This document shows, in pieces, positions 11,468-22,431 of a DNA stretch of 64,000 nucleotides. A program made the translations under genes and the position numbers. Under the pieces are notes generated by a model that did not search any database, was not told where the DNA came from, and saw nothing but the letters and a program-made list of their open reading frames with translations. Each line of letters begins with the position of its first letter. Position 1 is the stretch's first letter. This DNA is from Zygnema cylindricum (Eukaryota; Streptophyta; Zygnematophyceae; Zygnematales; Zygnemataceae), in NCBI GenBank assembly GCA_037447655.1, contig JBBHKE010003361.1:64001-128000 (forward strand), given 5' to 3'.

Positions 11468-12132
11468 CTAATTTGACCGTTTGATTCCTTGATGCCAGGC
11501 TCGTTCTTGGAGGCCTTTACGGGGCATCACCACCTTGGTGGAGCCTTCTGCAACAATCAACTTCTCGACAAACTCCTTCCACTTCCACTCCTTCCCCTCC
11601 TGGCCCTCGAATAAGGTAAGAACCGATGTCAACTTATGAGGAAGGAACAACATTAGTAACGAGATCATGGTAACTCTTAAAAGGTGGAGACCGGCTAATT
11701 CTGCTTTGACTAGGATTTCATAAAAATGGAAAATGTTCTCTTCGAGGGTAATCATATCATCGTAGACTGTTTGAGTTAGCAATCGGAGATGTCTAATCCG
11801 TACTGTCATGGATGATCTTTCAGTTGTATTCTCTTTTAACTTTTCCCCTTTGAGCCCTTGGAAATCATTTTCTAAGGCTCCCCCTTCGCTCGCATCGAAT
11901 TCTCAGATTTGACTTTATGCTTTTTTGGTGTTGTTCCAAAAACCTGTGATTCTTCTCCTCTAATATCAAACTTCTTAGGGTGGCTGTTACTTTCTTCTCT
12001 CAGAATTTTGAACTCATCTAGGCCCTGTACGGGTGGGCCCATAACGTGTTGCGCCGGGTCTTTCTTTCGAGCTAACGACAGCATCTCGCGTAACCACAAA
12101 CGAAATGGACCGGTCCCAGAACAAACACGCAC
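11468..12132 (-). pseudogene. gag: LTR-N gag (copia-type), frameshifted
   Basis: The frame opens inside the 5' LTR (Met at 12132), runs through the primer site as QHVMGPPVQGLDEF, and stops at 11872. In another frame 11809-11468 gives the diagnostic part of copia gag: LTQTVYDDMITLEENIFHFY, then LVKAELAGLHLL, then LMLFLPHKLTSVLTLFEG, then WKEFVEKLIVAE. This matches the UBN2-type gag pattern: helix, short loop, 'L..LP..L', then 'W..F...L..E'. It has the same layout as gag in the Copia-A and -B elements here. No zinc knuckle was seen downstream. The VMGPP start is shared with the other families and supports common ancestry. Confidence 0.65.
12031..12046 (-). other. LTR-N primer-binding site (internal tRNA-iMet)
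   Basis: CGTTATGGGCCCACCC on the minus strand directly follows the 5' LTR end. Bases 2-15 pair with the anticodon stem-loop of plant initiator tRNA-Met (..GTGGGCCCATAAC..). The usual plant site TGGTATCAGAGC is absent. Confidence 0.7.
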
Positions 12133-12638
12133 AAGGGTAAAATAAATATAGATGGGAAAGATGTAGAGTACGAAGAGATATATTTAGCAAGTAGACAGGA
12201 TAGACAAAGTAGAATATCAGGAATAGCCGTAGCTTTCATTATTGGTCATTTTAGGACAATTTGTTTACAAAAGGCTTTATCGATAAAGCCAAATCTATTC
12301 TACCTTTTGTCTTTTCTCTATGTCTGAATTGCTCTCTAAATTGATGGATGAAGGGTATTTGTGTCTACTCTGCTTTGTCTTTTCTATGCTGTGATAAGAG
12401 TCTACACTAAATGTACTCTTAATGTGGTCCAATCAAACCGTATGTACACGTTAAGTTTCCACCAAGAATTGTTGCACGTCCGTCGAATGCAATTTCGTAC
12501 ACAAGCACTCAATCAAACATGTAAATGTTTAGTACAATACTGCATATTCCGATTTGTCGCGCCACGTCACGTTGCACATATGTAAATCGACACTTTTGTC
12601 AGAATCGATGGATCGCTGAAGATCGTCCAAAACTAACA
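12047..12638 (-). repeat. LTR-N 5' LTR
   Basis: Starts at 12638 (TGTTAGTTTTGG) and ends at 12047 (CAACA) on the minus strand. Homologous to 8025-8634 with many substitutions and small indels. Confidence 0.8.
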
Positions 12639-13529
12639 CGAGGACTTTGTCTTCCCACCTCTCTCTATTCGAAACAGCCCACTTATGTACCCAAGGTCTT
12701 TTCATTTTAGGGTGGAGGTGAATGTTTACTAACTCTTCTTCTAACCTTGATGACAGCGCTTTCCATCCTAAAGCCTAGTCCCTTAGCAACCCATTTAACT
12801 TCCATCGTTGTGCTTGTCTGAAGATCAAACATGCGATCGTCGAATCAGTTGTAAAGATCAAGTAGCAATAAACGTGCTCGTCCTCCGACACCAAATTTCT
12901 ATGCTAAAATTTTTCCTCTACCAAACTCACTTCATTTATCCGAGCTATCAAGAACAATTTGGCCACCAACCTTCCGTAGTGATCGTCATAGAGCGGTCTC
13001 AAATGCACTCTCAGACTATCCCCCCCCGGCATAAGTGTGCAGTTCTGTCTTCAAATCCTCCATTGCTTGTCTCCAGAATGAAAGGTGATGCCTTAATTCT
13101 ATTCCGTCCACGTAGGCCACGCGAACCTCTATCTCTTTCTCAAACCATTTGCTCGGAGGCTGCGAGTGGGTTCCGCGACAGATTTGACAAACCTTCCTCC
13201 CATCCGCAAGCGTTTTTTCCCGGTCCTTACAGAAGTAAATTTTCAGCCCGTCTAATTTGAATAGACCGCCTAGGTCTAATCACACGGTTCTACACTAAGT
13301 TTTGAGAAAGCGACACGGGAAATGACGGCACGGAGAACTCAAAGTAGTTTTTAGCTGTTGGAGGGTTTATTAAAGCATGAAGGGGATGGATAAGTGAGAA
13401 TTATCCTTCAAATATTCTTTGCAATACCTGCACAACTCCACAATAAAGTGGATCTTTGTAGTCATCGACAACACGGTTCCCAATGCGGGACTTATATGCC
13501 CTTTGAACTAAATTGACGACCCCAATGTT
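12639..13529 (-). other. Decayed coding-like DNA, unassigned
   Basis: The minus strand shows short protein-like runs, for example VNLVQRAYKSRIGNRVVDD near 13440-13510 and MEVKWVAKGLGFRME near 12740-12810, broken by stops. They may belong to the same decayed gene as the next entry. No family is recognised. Confidence 0.3.
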
Positions 13530-14190
13530 GACTGAGCTATGAGACGAATCTCCGGATTGAAGGCCGCGTGCCTGGAATATGTCAAGACTTTCACCAGATT
13601 CTTAACCTCTCCTAACTTCGCTTCTAACCCCAAGGACTTCAAAAATTCCTCCAACTTTTCTTTATCCTCCTCCATCCATTACATGACTCCCTCACTTTTC
13701 ACCAATTTGAAGTGCATACCCTCCGCATTGTTTTCCTTGGCTCGCACTTTGAAAGCTCTTTCGACGGGCCAAAGAAGCTTGCCGGCCTCGAAATTTCGGT
13801 GCGATTTCATCACTTCTTTGTTGTCGCGATGGATCTGAGCTTCGGTTTCCAGCTGTTAGTCGTTGCCGTGCTTCCACTTGTCCAAATTCTATATGTGGGC
13901 TTTAACATCCTCTAAGGACTCCGACCCGGCGTACAGCGTCGCAACTGGATCTTCATTCATCACCCGTGTGGCGTAAGTTGCGCCCTTCCATACGAAGTCT
14001 CTTTGTAGATGAGTTTCGGGAGTTAGTACCAACACGTTGTCGGCATTCAACGGTAGACCTAATTTTTGTGGCATACAATACCACTTTCTCAACTCTCCCA
14101 ATATTTTCTTATCGCGATCTCACTCCTTCGCCCACGAGGAGACTCGAGCTCGGCACGATCTGTGGGAGGTGGGTCGTGTGCTACACCGTT
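13530..14190 (-). pseudogene. Decayed unknown protein
   Basis: One minus-strand frame stays protein-like for about 200 codons with only three stops (TAG near 13912, TAA near 13880, TAA near 13682). It includes ILGELRKWYCMPQKLGLPLN, ETHLQRDFVWKGATYATRV, LLWPVERAFKVRAKENN and a charged helical stretch MEEDKEKLEEFLKSLGLEAK. The amphipathic, Glu/Lys-rich character is real coding texture rather than chance. I cannot assign a family. Candidates are a gag-like protein of an old element or a host gene relic. It lies downstream of LTR-N on the same strand but outside its target duplication. Confidence 0.5.
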
Positions 14191-14654
14191 ATTGTCTTCC
14201 CTCTCTCCATCGTTGCGTAGCAAATCGGTAGACTCAACATTCACTCAATTAGCAACAAGGTTAAGGACATACGTTCTATTAGTAAAAAAATTATCTTTTC
14301 TTACGTGGAAAATGTGTGCTGTGTTCACATAGTCGACATCAGAACATGTTCGAACGGGTTTGTGTTATTGAATTTTGTCAATTAACTTTGAGTGCACTCT
14401 CACGTGTCGACACGGCTATTAAAATCATTGTTTTGTACTTTGGTACTTAACAAAGTACAATTCTTGTACGGAATTACACATACCATACGATACACTATTT
14501 AAGATGAACCCATATAAGAGTCATTAACGCTAAATAAACAAGTTCATATGTTAACTTTATAAAAAATTAGAGTTATTAATTATATTTTACGTTCGAAGGT
14601 CAAAATTTGGGGGTGCCGAATTAGCGTTATTAACCCAAATAACAATTCACAGTG
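14191..14654. mobile_element. T2-like right end in AT-rich DNA
   Basis: TAACAATTCACAGTG at 14640-14654 followed by TA matches the T2 right terminus. A matching left end is not clear, so only a terminal fragment is supported. The T1 copy that follows is inserted right at this end. The rest of the stretch holds nothing I recognise. Confidence 0.45.
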
Positions 14655-15139
14655 TAGTGTTGTGTATCGAGGGCCTCTTGATGAAATCCGATATGTACCT
14701 AATTTTGTGTACCCGATAGTATATTTATCGTCTCGATATGTAGAGAAGCCCAACATCACGATATTTAAGCGATATATCGGCCCGATATGCCGATTAAATT
14801 TATACCCTGATGTATCGAAGCGACGTTGAGTTTCAAATATTTCAAAAGCCCCCCAGCCCCCGCCCACCCCCTCCTCCCACCTCCTCCTCACACCTCCCTC
14901 CTCCCACCCGCCCTCCGGTGGTGCGCCGCCAACCATCGTGTGGGGTGGGGGGGTTTTCCGTAAGATTTACCGTACGATATTTATGTACTAAATCTGTACG
15001 GACACCCATCTCCCACCACATGTATTGCGATAATTTTTGTTGGTCCCCCAGCGATACATCAAGCCCTCTGATTGTGCGATATTCAATGTATAGAATATCA
15101 AATTTATCGCGATAAGTTTTTACCCGATACACAACACTA
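14655..15139. mobile_element. T1 hAT-like element
   Basis: A 485-bp element, TAGTGTTGTGTATCGA to CGATACACAACACTA, with TATCG-rich subterminal repeats and a C-rich centre. AGTGTAG occurs on both sides of the element (14651-14657, overlapping the end, and 15140-15146). This fits an 8-bp duplication with a 3-bp slip at the left junction. Non-coding. Confidence 0.75.
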
Positions 15140-15484
15140 AGTGTAGCTATGTTTTCGGCCTATGGTCAAAATTAGAGAGTTCTTGTGTTCAAGCGGACAG
15201 GTGGCAGGAATCTAGAGGTTTCTTGGCGGTGCACGTTCTCACGTGTCGCGCCATCTTAAACATGGAGGTAGTAGCGGGAGAATGCAATTTTAGTAAATAT
15301 AGTAATGTTAGTGGAATCAAGGTATAGTGCACAATCGATTGAAAGAATGTGGAGAATTTCGGTTTTATTGTGAGATTTATTTTCCGAAATGTCCTTCAAT
15401 GTCCATTCAATATGATGTAACGTTGTGCAATGTCAACGCTTCAACGAGTATAATTTTTTTTTGTTGAACATTGAGTGTTAAACC
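15140..15484. other. No recognised feature
   Basis: Moderately AT-rich DNA without repeats or convincing coding sequence. Confidence 0.5.
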
Positions 15485-15720
15485 GATCCTTTCACTCCCT
15501 CGTCCCCTTCCTCCCTCTCTCGCTTCATCTTTCCCCCATCTCCCTCTAACTGTTTCCCCTCCCATACTCCCTCTCCCCCTTTCCCTCTCCCTCTCTCTCG
15601 CCCCCTTTTCCTCTCCCTCGCCCTCTCCATCTCTTCCTCTCCCTCTCCGTATCCTTCTCTCTGTGCCCCTCCCTCTCCCTCTCCCTCTCCATCTGCCTCT
15701 CCCTACCCCCCCCCAAGACT
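15485..15720. repeat. Pyrimidine tract (CCCTCT)n
   Basis: Over 230 bp of almost pure C/T on the plus strand with CTCCCTCTCC-like periodicity. The open frame across it is low complexity. Confidence 0.85.
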
Positions 15721-15794
15721 AAATCACCTTTCTGGGCGTCTCCTTGCGCCCAGCTCTTAAAAATATTCCCACAAATTATAACAGGTGATTCTAG

Positions 15795-15837
15795 TTTTTT
15801 TTTTTTTTTTTTTTTTTTTTTTCTTTTTGTTTTTCGG

Positions 15838-15890
<53 letters not shown>

Positions 15891-15909
15891 TTTTTTTTTT
15901 TTTTTTTTG
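15795..15909. repeat. Poly-T tract with few interruptions
   Basis: About 115 bp, nearly all T, broken by short C, G and A interruptions. It could be the reverse-strand poly-A tail of a retroposed sequence, but no such element is recognisable beside it. Confidence 0.85.
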
Positions 15910-16019
15910 TATGAAACACGAATTATTTATTTACATTTTTTTTGAAATTCCGGAAAACCTTTTATTGCATTTTCAAAAGTTAAACATAGATCTTTTAATT
16001 TTATAATTTTAATTTCAGG

Positions 16020-16260
16020 ATATTCAATGTATTTTAAAAAAACATTTTTTATAAATATCAAACCTTAAAATTGTAATCCTTCCAATTTTAAACGGTGAGA
16101 TTGAAAGCCTTAAAATCATAAACTGTGCGGTTTTAAACCTTCAAAATATAAACATTGAAATCTTAAAGTATAAAATCCCTAACCATGAAAATATAAAACT
16201 TTAAAAAATAAACCGTGAGATTAACTATGTAAGATTATAAATCATGAAGTTTTAGCATTT
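16020..16260. repeat. Degenerate AT-rich tandem repeat
   Basis: Repeated variants of TTAAACCGTGARATT and TAAAATCATAAACNGTG at roughly 20-bp spacing. Decayed; no coding sense. Confidence 0.5.
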
Positions 16261-16418
16261 TCATTTTATTTAAACAACGAAGCTAGCGATATTGCTTCAT
16301 ATCCGATTGCAACTCGGCAAATTAAGATGTCTCGTATTAATTAATATTTAATAAATCTTTAATAATAATAATAATCTCTAATTAATAATTAACATTCGAT
16401 GTTCTATTTTTTCTAATG

Positions 16419-17165
16419 TATAGATGTCACATGTCGGTTCTCCAACTTTCAATGTCTGGGTTTCTAATTTCCGTACTTCTGATGTTCGATTTTCCAATTC
16501 CCAATTTTTTTATGTTTGAATTTTTTACGTCCGAATTTCTATGTTCGAATTTCTGATGTCCAAACTTCTGATGTTCGGATTTCCCAAGTCAAATTTCCAA
16601 TGTCCGAATTTCTGATGTCGACTTTCAGATGCTCTAATTTCTTCTGTTCGATTTTCTTTATGTCCGATTTTCTGCTGTTCGAATTATTGATGTTCAAATT
16701 TATGAAATTCAAGATTCTTTTATTTCTAGTGTTCTAATTTCTTTTGTCCAAACTTCTGATGCTCGGATTTTTTATATTCGAATTTTTAATGTCCGAATTT
16801 CTGATGTTCCGAAATTTTTATGTGCGAATTTCCGATGGTCGCATTTCTGTTGTCCGAATTTCCGATGTCCAAATTTTCGATGCCCGAATTTTTCATGTCC
16901 CAATTTTCTATATCAGTTTTGGGTTCAATGTCCGATTTCTGCTGTAGATTGTTTATTACCTTATCACTTTCTCTCTCTATCTCACTCTCTCTGCCTCTCC
17001 CCCTCCGTCTTCCCCTCACCCTCTCCATCACTCCCTCTCCCTTCCTCCCCCCAACATCCAATCTCCAAGCCCTGTTTTTGTTAAATATTCTAAGAAATTG
17101 CGACTTAATTTTATGTTTTTATTTACTTCTTTATTTTTTTTCTTATTTATTCCGGTGGGCCTCCA
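16419..17165. repeat. Repeat with 15-bp minisatellite, copy 2
   Basis: Same order as 5645-6560: AGATGTCACATGTCGGTTCT, then an array of TCTGATGTCCGAATT-type units (to ~16930), a pyrimidine tract (16965-17050), CCAACATCCAATCTCCAAG, and AAATTGCGACTTAATTTTAT. The two copies are diverged in unit sequence and number but collinear. Confidence 0.8.
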
Positions 17166-17764
17166 TAATCATTACAGTAATAACTGCATAGAAAAAGGAC
17201 ATTCCTTTTCTTTAACCTTCTTTTCGCACTTCCAAAATTCCTAGATTTCTTTTCATTTGTTTATTTTTCTTCTTATTTTTTTTTTTCTCATTATTATTGA
17301 TTAGTCTAAGTTTCTTTAGTATCAAATGAAGTCCTTTATTTTACTTAATAGCTCTATTTCTTAGTCTTTTTTTTTTTTGCGGTACTTGAACTTCATTTGG
17401 GTTGTGTGAACGGTGAGAATTTGAAAATAAAATAAACAAATAAAATTTAAAAGATGCAAAAATAAAATTTAAGATATACATAAAATCTCACTTGAGAAGA
17501 AAATAGTCGTCATAAGTAAACTTAAGTAGAAGTCAATCTTGTATGGTTAAAAGGAAAAACCTAAAATTTGTGTTTAGTTCTATTTCAAAATTTGGGAAAA
17601 CAATTACGAAAAACTGGTATCTCTCAGGGGAAGAGGATTCCTTTTATTCCTTGGTAATAAGAAACTTTATTCTTTTATTCCTTCATTTAAAATTCCTTCT
17701 TTATTCGAGGTGTTATAAGTTCCTTTGTTATTTATAACTTCTGTTTACTGGATTTCTTAAAAAC
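17166..17764. other. AT-rich DNA, no gene
   Basis: T-rich then A-rich sequence with no repeat unit or coding signal that I trust. Confidence 0.5.
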
Positions 17765-18660
17765 TGAGAGGCTATTGACAGCAAGAGGGAGAGGATGAGG
17801 TATACAGAAAAAGAGGGGGAGAGAGAGGAAACCTGAGAGGCAGAGGGAGAGGGAGAGGATGAGGTAGATAGAGAGAGAGAGTGGGAGAGAGAAAGGAGAG
17901 GAATAGGCAATGGCATATTGAGAGGGAGTGGGAGTGGGAGAGGAAGAGGTAGATTGAGGGGAGTGGGAGAGGGAAGGGAAAGGGAGATTGAGAGGGGGAG
18001 GGTGAGGGAATGCGTGATGGAGGAGAGGGAGAGAGAGAGGGAGAAGCGTATAGAGGAAGAAGGAGAGAAAGTGACAGATTGAGACGGAGAGGGAGAGGTA
18101 AACTAAGAGGAAGAGGAAGAGGGGGAGGGAGAGGCAGATTTTGAGGTAGAGGAAGAGGGATACAGGGAGGGGACGGTAGATTGAGAGGGAGAGGGAAGGT
18201 AGATTGGTATGGAGAGGGAGTTAGAGAGAGAGAGGTAGGTTGAGAGGGAGAGGGAGACACAAATTATGGGGGAGGGGGAGGGAGAGGGAGAGAGAGAAGT
18301 AGAGGAAGAAGCGGGAGAGGGAGAGGGAGAGGGAGAGGGAGAAGGAGAGGGAGAGGGAAAGGGAGAGGAGAGGTAGGGGAAAAGGAGAAGGGAAGGGAGA
18401 GGGAGAGGAAAAGGGAGTTAAAGAGAGAGAGGGAGGAGAGAGGGGAAAAACATATTTCCATTATAACGAGTGACAAAAAAGGTGCTATATAATTGAGAAA
18501 GATAGAGAGAGACAGGGAAAGGGAAAAGGGTAAAGAGCGAGTGTGCAACGTAAACTGGAGGCGAGGGTGAGAGAGAAAGGAGGGAGAAAAGGGGAGGGTG
18601 GAAATTAAAAGGAGACAAGGAATAATGCTTTTTGGGAGAGGGACACAAGGATATAGAGAT
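17765..18660. repeat. Long homopurine tract (GAGAGG)n
   Basis: Close to 0.9 kb in which the plus strand is nearly all G and A (GAGAGGGAGAGG-type units), with only short interruptions, for example at 18450-18500. Such polypurine/polypyrimidine DNA can form intramolecular triplexes. Its minus strand resembles the pyrimidine tracts at 15485-15720 and 16965-17050. Ser/Pro/Leu-rich frames on the minus strand are artefacts. Confidence 0.9.
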
Positions 18661-19901
18661 ACAGACTAAGAAAGCTAAAAAGAAAAATGTAAAAAACGTA
18701 ATTCTTGTATGTAATGCTGAAAAACATTTAGGAGATTTTTCAACGTCATTGAGATTATTTTTTTCACGATAATTTTTTACTCCATGATCATGGGATTGAT
18801 TAGTCGTATGCATTTTTTAAAACTGTGAACACACAAGCGAGAATCCTTTGAAAAACAAGGGAAAAATAAAAACCTTGCCGATTGTGAAACGCTTACAAAA
18901 ATAAAGTCAACGAACTATGGAATGGATTCACATCAAGCTCGTGAACGTACATTAAATTTCTGTCCTACACAATCTATGTCGTTTCTACCGCCGTAGTGTT
19001 TTTATAGATGATGAGTTGGCTACGTGGATCAAAAATGAGAGCCAATTATAATGACTTGTTTCGCTTTGTCCTTCATGGCTTTTCGTCTCATAATGGACTC
19101 AAGCAGAGGCAACATTTACTCTAATATATGGTCGCTGGACTTTTTACCCACAAATAGCAATCATATTAGAGTTGAGGAACTATAATAGTGTAAATTTAAT
19201 ATAATGAAACAGTTAACGACTTATTTTAGTTGTTAAAAAACCTCAAATGAACATTAATGTACTTAAAAATAAAGTAAACTCTAAAATATAACCCTTCTAA
19301 CTCAAAGAACTGGTTGTGTTCTGACAATCCGACGCGAATGTCATGTGAGGGATATTTTTTGTCAGATTTGAAAATTATTACATATTGCAGTGTTAATATT
19401 TCGGTCTTGACCAAAATTATCAAAAATAGTGCACACAAATTAGCGTAAATTAATAAATTAGGGTAAAGAAAAATTGGCGAAAGGCCTTGAACTTTAGTTA
19501 GAATTAATAACAAATTTTTTTTTTACACTAATATTTTTTTAAAGCTAATACCTATTCACGGTGTATCGTACATTTTCTCAAAGCATTGTGTTTTTTCCTA
19601 ATACACACTATTTTTGTAGCCATTTGTACGTAGGGGGTGTTAGGTTCACTGTTAAAAATAGGTTGTGCGTTGATTTAACAATGTTTCCGATCACATGGCG
19701 TGCTTCAATTTTGAGAATGGCTTACGCGCTCCTCGTTGACGTTGCAGTACTTCACGTTTATGTGTACTTAATTGTTTTGAGTAGTTTTTGCTTTCGTTAA
19801 CGATTGAGCTGGAACTTTTGGTAGTTGTTGCATCGTGGAATCGGGCTCTTGATGCTTCGACGCTTTACCTAACGAACCAATATGTATTGGGTACCCTACT
19901 G
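18661..19901. other. No recognised gene; T2-like end near 19535-19560
   Basis: AT-rich DNA. TAATACCTATTCACGGTGTA near 19545 resembles a T2 right terminus, without a partner. Nothing else is supported. Confidence 0.4.
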
Positions 19902-20355
19902 CAGAGGTCGCAATCGGGTACCCAAATCCGTACCCGACCGTTACCTGACCGCCCGCGTCGGATCCGGAACAGATTCGGGTGCCAATTTTTGGGGGCCAGT
20001 AGGAATCAGGCAGGTGATTCACAAAAAAATAAAAAAAAAGAGAATGGTCAGGTAAGCAAAAAACAAAAAAAATTGAAGGTTTTGTAGTGTCGATACTATC
20101 CAACATTATTGTACTTTCTACTCTAGGTATCGTCAAAGTTATGAAGGAGATGTACCATAAATTTTGTAAATATTCGGGTACAGGCGGGTACCGGTAGTGA
20201 ACGCGTATCGGGTAACAGTTAACAATTTAGGTGCATGACATAACCCAGTCGGGTATCGGGAGGCATGACATAACCCAGTCGGGTTTTTGTCTTCACATTT
20301 TGAAAAAAAAAATGTCGGTTTCAGGTATCTAAAATTTTGACTTTTGCGATCTCCG
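19902..20355. mobile_element. T3 hAT-like element, copy A
   Basis: A 454-bp element starting CAGAGGTCGCA and ending TGCGATCTCCG (inverted, two mismatches). It is flanked by a perfect 8-bp duplication CCCTACTG (19894-19901 and 20356-20363). Both subterminal regions are rich in CGGGTA / GGTAACGG-type motifs. It is homologous to 54024-54481 across its length. Non-coding. Confidence 0.8.
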
Positions 20356-20361
20356 CCCTAC

Positions 20362-20490
20362 TGAAGAGGTCGCAAAAAGTCAAAATTTGAGATACCCGAA
20401 TCACATTTTGTTTTTTTCAAAATCTGAACACCTTAAATCTGGTCGGGTTATTGCACGCTCCTAACAAGTTACCTAGTACCCGATACATGT
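20362..20490. mobile_element. T3 hAT-like element, fragment C
   Basis: GAAGAGGTCGCAAAAAGTC at 20362 is an inverted T3 end, followed by the T3 subterminal sequence (TGAGATACCCGAATCAC, GGTCGGGTTATTGCACGCTCC). It faces copy A head-on, so copy A seems to have inserted at its edge. The far end is lost. Confidence 0.55.
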
Positions 20491-21360
20491 TTACGAATGT
20501 CGAACGTGCCTTGGAAAAAAAAAAAGAGGCCCACAGCCCACCATAGTTGGTGTGGAAGTCCTGCAAATGACCCCAGATGCACATGCTTCCTATGATAGTG
20601 ACCATGCCAATTTCTACCACCTAATCCCTCAGGGAAATGCATGTAAAACAAAAGGGACAATGGAGCCTGAATGGGAAATGAAAGCGAGGGAGGTGAAAAG
20701 ATACCCTATCCCCCCCTCGAGGGCTGATATCCCAATTATGTTCTGCTACAATTTTGACAAGAGCCTTATTCCATGGTCCCGGCCCCAGGGATCCTTGTAG
20801 TCTACTCCGGTGAAAGCGCACCCGAGAAGAGTCACCAAAATGAACCCCAAAAACACTTCCACACACATATAATAGAAATAAAGAATCGGTTGATGTAGAA
20901 TTAACAATATCACATTGTTCGAGAAAAAAGAAATAAAAGATAAAATCAATGTTGATGCAAAGCAAGCTACATATACCCCTAGGAGAAACGATGGCCAAAA
21001 GAGAAGACGAAATCTACCCCCAATGGCACCGCAAACAGGTAATCCACCCCTTCACCCCTCGATTCAAGCCAACCAGAACCGACCAGACTCTCTTTGGTTC
21101 CAAACAGGAAAAATCCAAACCGCCCAAAAGATTGATAGTGCCTAATACCCTCCGAGCTACGATTTCCACAAAAGACGGTTCCAAACAAAGATGGCAATAA
21201 AGTCCCACACACCACGACAAAGATTCTCTAAAAGAAGGTTTGTTTGAATTTTTAAGGGTTTTTATCAAGAGACAGTACTAAAAAGCAACATGTCTCTTTC
21301 GGCCCCTAGTGCCTTATACATAACATTTTGTCCGGTTTTAGGACCATTGGTCCACGCTAT
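20491..21360. other. No recognised gene
   Basis: Short frames on both strands, none with a motif I know. GCTAT at 21356-21360 is the flank of the copia LTR that follows. Confidence 0.4.
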
Positions 21361-22420
21361 TGAAACTTTGAGACCTCGATAAGTCCTCAGAGTGAACAGC
21401 TTCCAAGAAGCCTCTAGGATAATCGTGACCCCTTTGTGTTTCAGCAAAAACAACTGCCACCCGTATACAAAAACTCTGACCACCTTCACTCCTTTAAAGG
21501 CAAGACTCTCGTGAGTCGATAGCAAAAAGAATCTCTGAATTTGCTCCCCTGAGCAGTAAGTTATGGAGGGTCAAAGTTGACCTTTTATACAGAAGCTCTT
21601 TGGGAGAGAGGGTCCTATCTCCTAATTTTTCTAAGTCCTATCTCTCTCACAGACTCTATCTACTGATGTACGGAACCAATCACATTACAGTTCCGTACAC
21701 AAAAGTATTGCTGCTGGTGTACTTTCTGCACGAACACTGTTCGACATGTCCTAAGTGTCGACACGTGGTATGTCCAGATTCGCTCCCTTAATCCTCGAAG
21801 ATGCCGCGATCCAATGTCATTCCGCCACGTGTCATCCGATGTGGCGATGACCAAAAACCGCCGAAATCCTCTTACGCGATCTCGGCGTTAATTCCAGCCG
21901 TCTGATTAAATTCACATTTAATAGTAGCCGTAATAAATACATGCGCAGTATTCGTTTCACTAAAGAAATAACTGCGTGGTATTGGTTACTTATCCGTACC
22001 GTAATCTGTACTTTTACATTACTGGATCTATGTATCCCGTAAAGAGTTACAGTTAAATGAATTATCCTTCGTGGTAATGTTTAATTAAATATCAAACCTT
22101 ATAGTATGTAACACTAGTTAAAGACTTAACGGCTAAGGCTACCGGCTACCGGCTGCTTGCTGCTTGCTGTCCGGTAGGTACCAAGATCAAATCCTGTGGC
22201 CGGCACATACCTTTTAGTAAATAAACCCCTAACTAATATAAATTTCGCGTAAACCTCTGGATAGCCTAGGTAGCCATGGCTTTAGCTCCCTCTCCAATTT
22301 CTCAGTGACTGCGACAAGTTTGAGAGTTGGAGAGAGAAGTTAGAGGTAGACTGCCTCGGCTTCGTTCTATATTCCTATTTAGACCTAGAAAATACTTTAA
22401 ATGGACCATGAATTTTTACA
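21361..22420 (-). repeat. Copia-A-type 3' LTR
   Basis: On the minus strand it starts TGTAAAAATTCATGG at 22420 and ends GTCTCAAAGTTTCA at 21361. It contains TATTTTCTAGG near its start and, on the plus strand, ACACGTGG (21757-21764) and CCACGTGTC (21824-21832). Confidence 0.8.
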
Positions 22421-22431
22421 CTCCCCTTATT
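22421..22431 (-). other. Polypurine tract
   Basis: AATAAGGGGAG on the minus strand directly precedes the LTR start. The same AAGGGGAG sits before other copia LTRs in the window. Confidence 0.7.

Larger units (their letters stand above)
8025..12638 (-). mobile_element. LTR-N: gag-bearing LTR retrotransposon without pol
   Basis: Two direct repeats, 8025-8634 (610 bp) and 12047-12638 (592 bp), are clearly homologous over their whole length. Each starts TGTTAGTTTTGGACG and ends CAACA on the minus strand. Inside the 3' LTR is a purine tract; inside the 5' LTR is a tRNA-iMet-type primer site. Flanks are TGAGG (8020-8024) and CGAGG (12639-12643), a target duplication with one mismatch. The ~3.4 kb interior has a copia-like gag and a long unknown region. 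I find no protease, integrase, reverse transcriptase or RNase H motif. It therefore depends on another element's enzymes, most likely a copia relative with the same type of primer site. The diverged LTRs say the insertion is old. Confidence 0.8.

Noticed and set aside
12808-13260. 150-codon plus-strand frame as a gene
   Set aside because: No motif, and the minus strand has more protein-like runs. It probably mirrors decayed minus-strand coding DNA.
15471-18813. Pro/Ser/Leu-rich frames across pyrimidine and purine tracts, and a Phe-only frame over poly-T
   Set aside because: Pure composition artefacts: no start context, no domain, and the same strings arise on any C/T-rich tract.
20552-21268. 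Overlapping frames on both strands at 20.5-21.3 kb as a small host gene
   Set aside because: No recognisable domain, and no consistent splice sites or codon pattern. I could not choose a strand.
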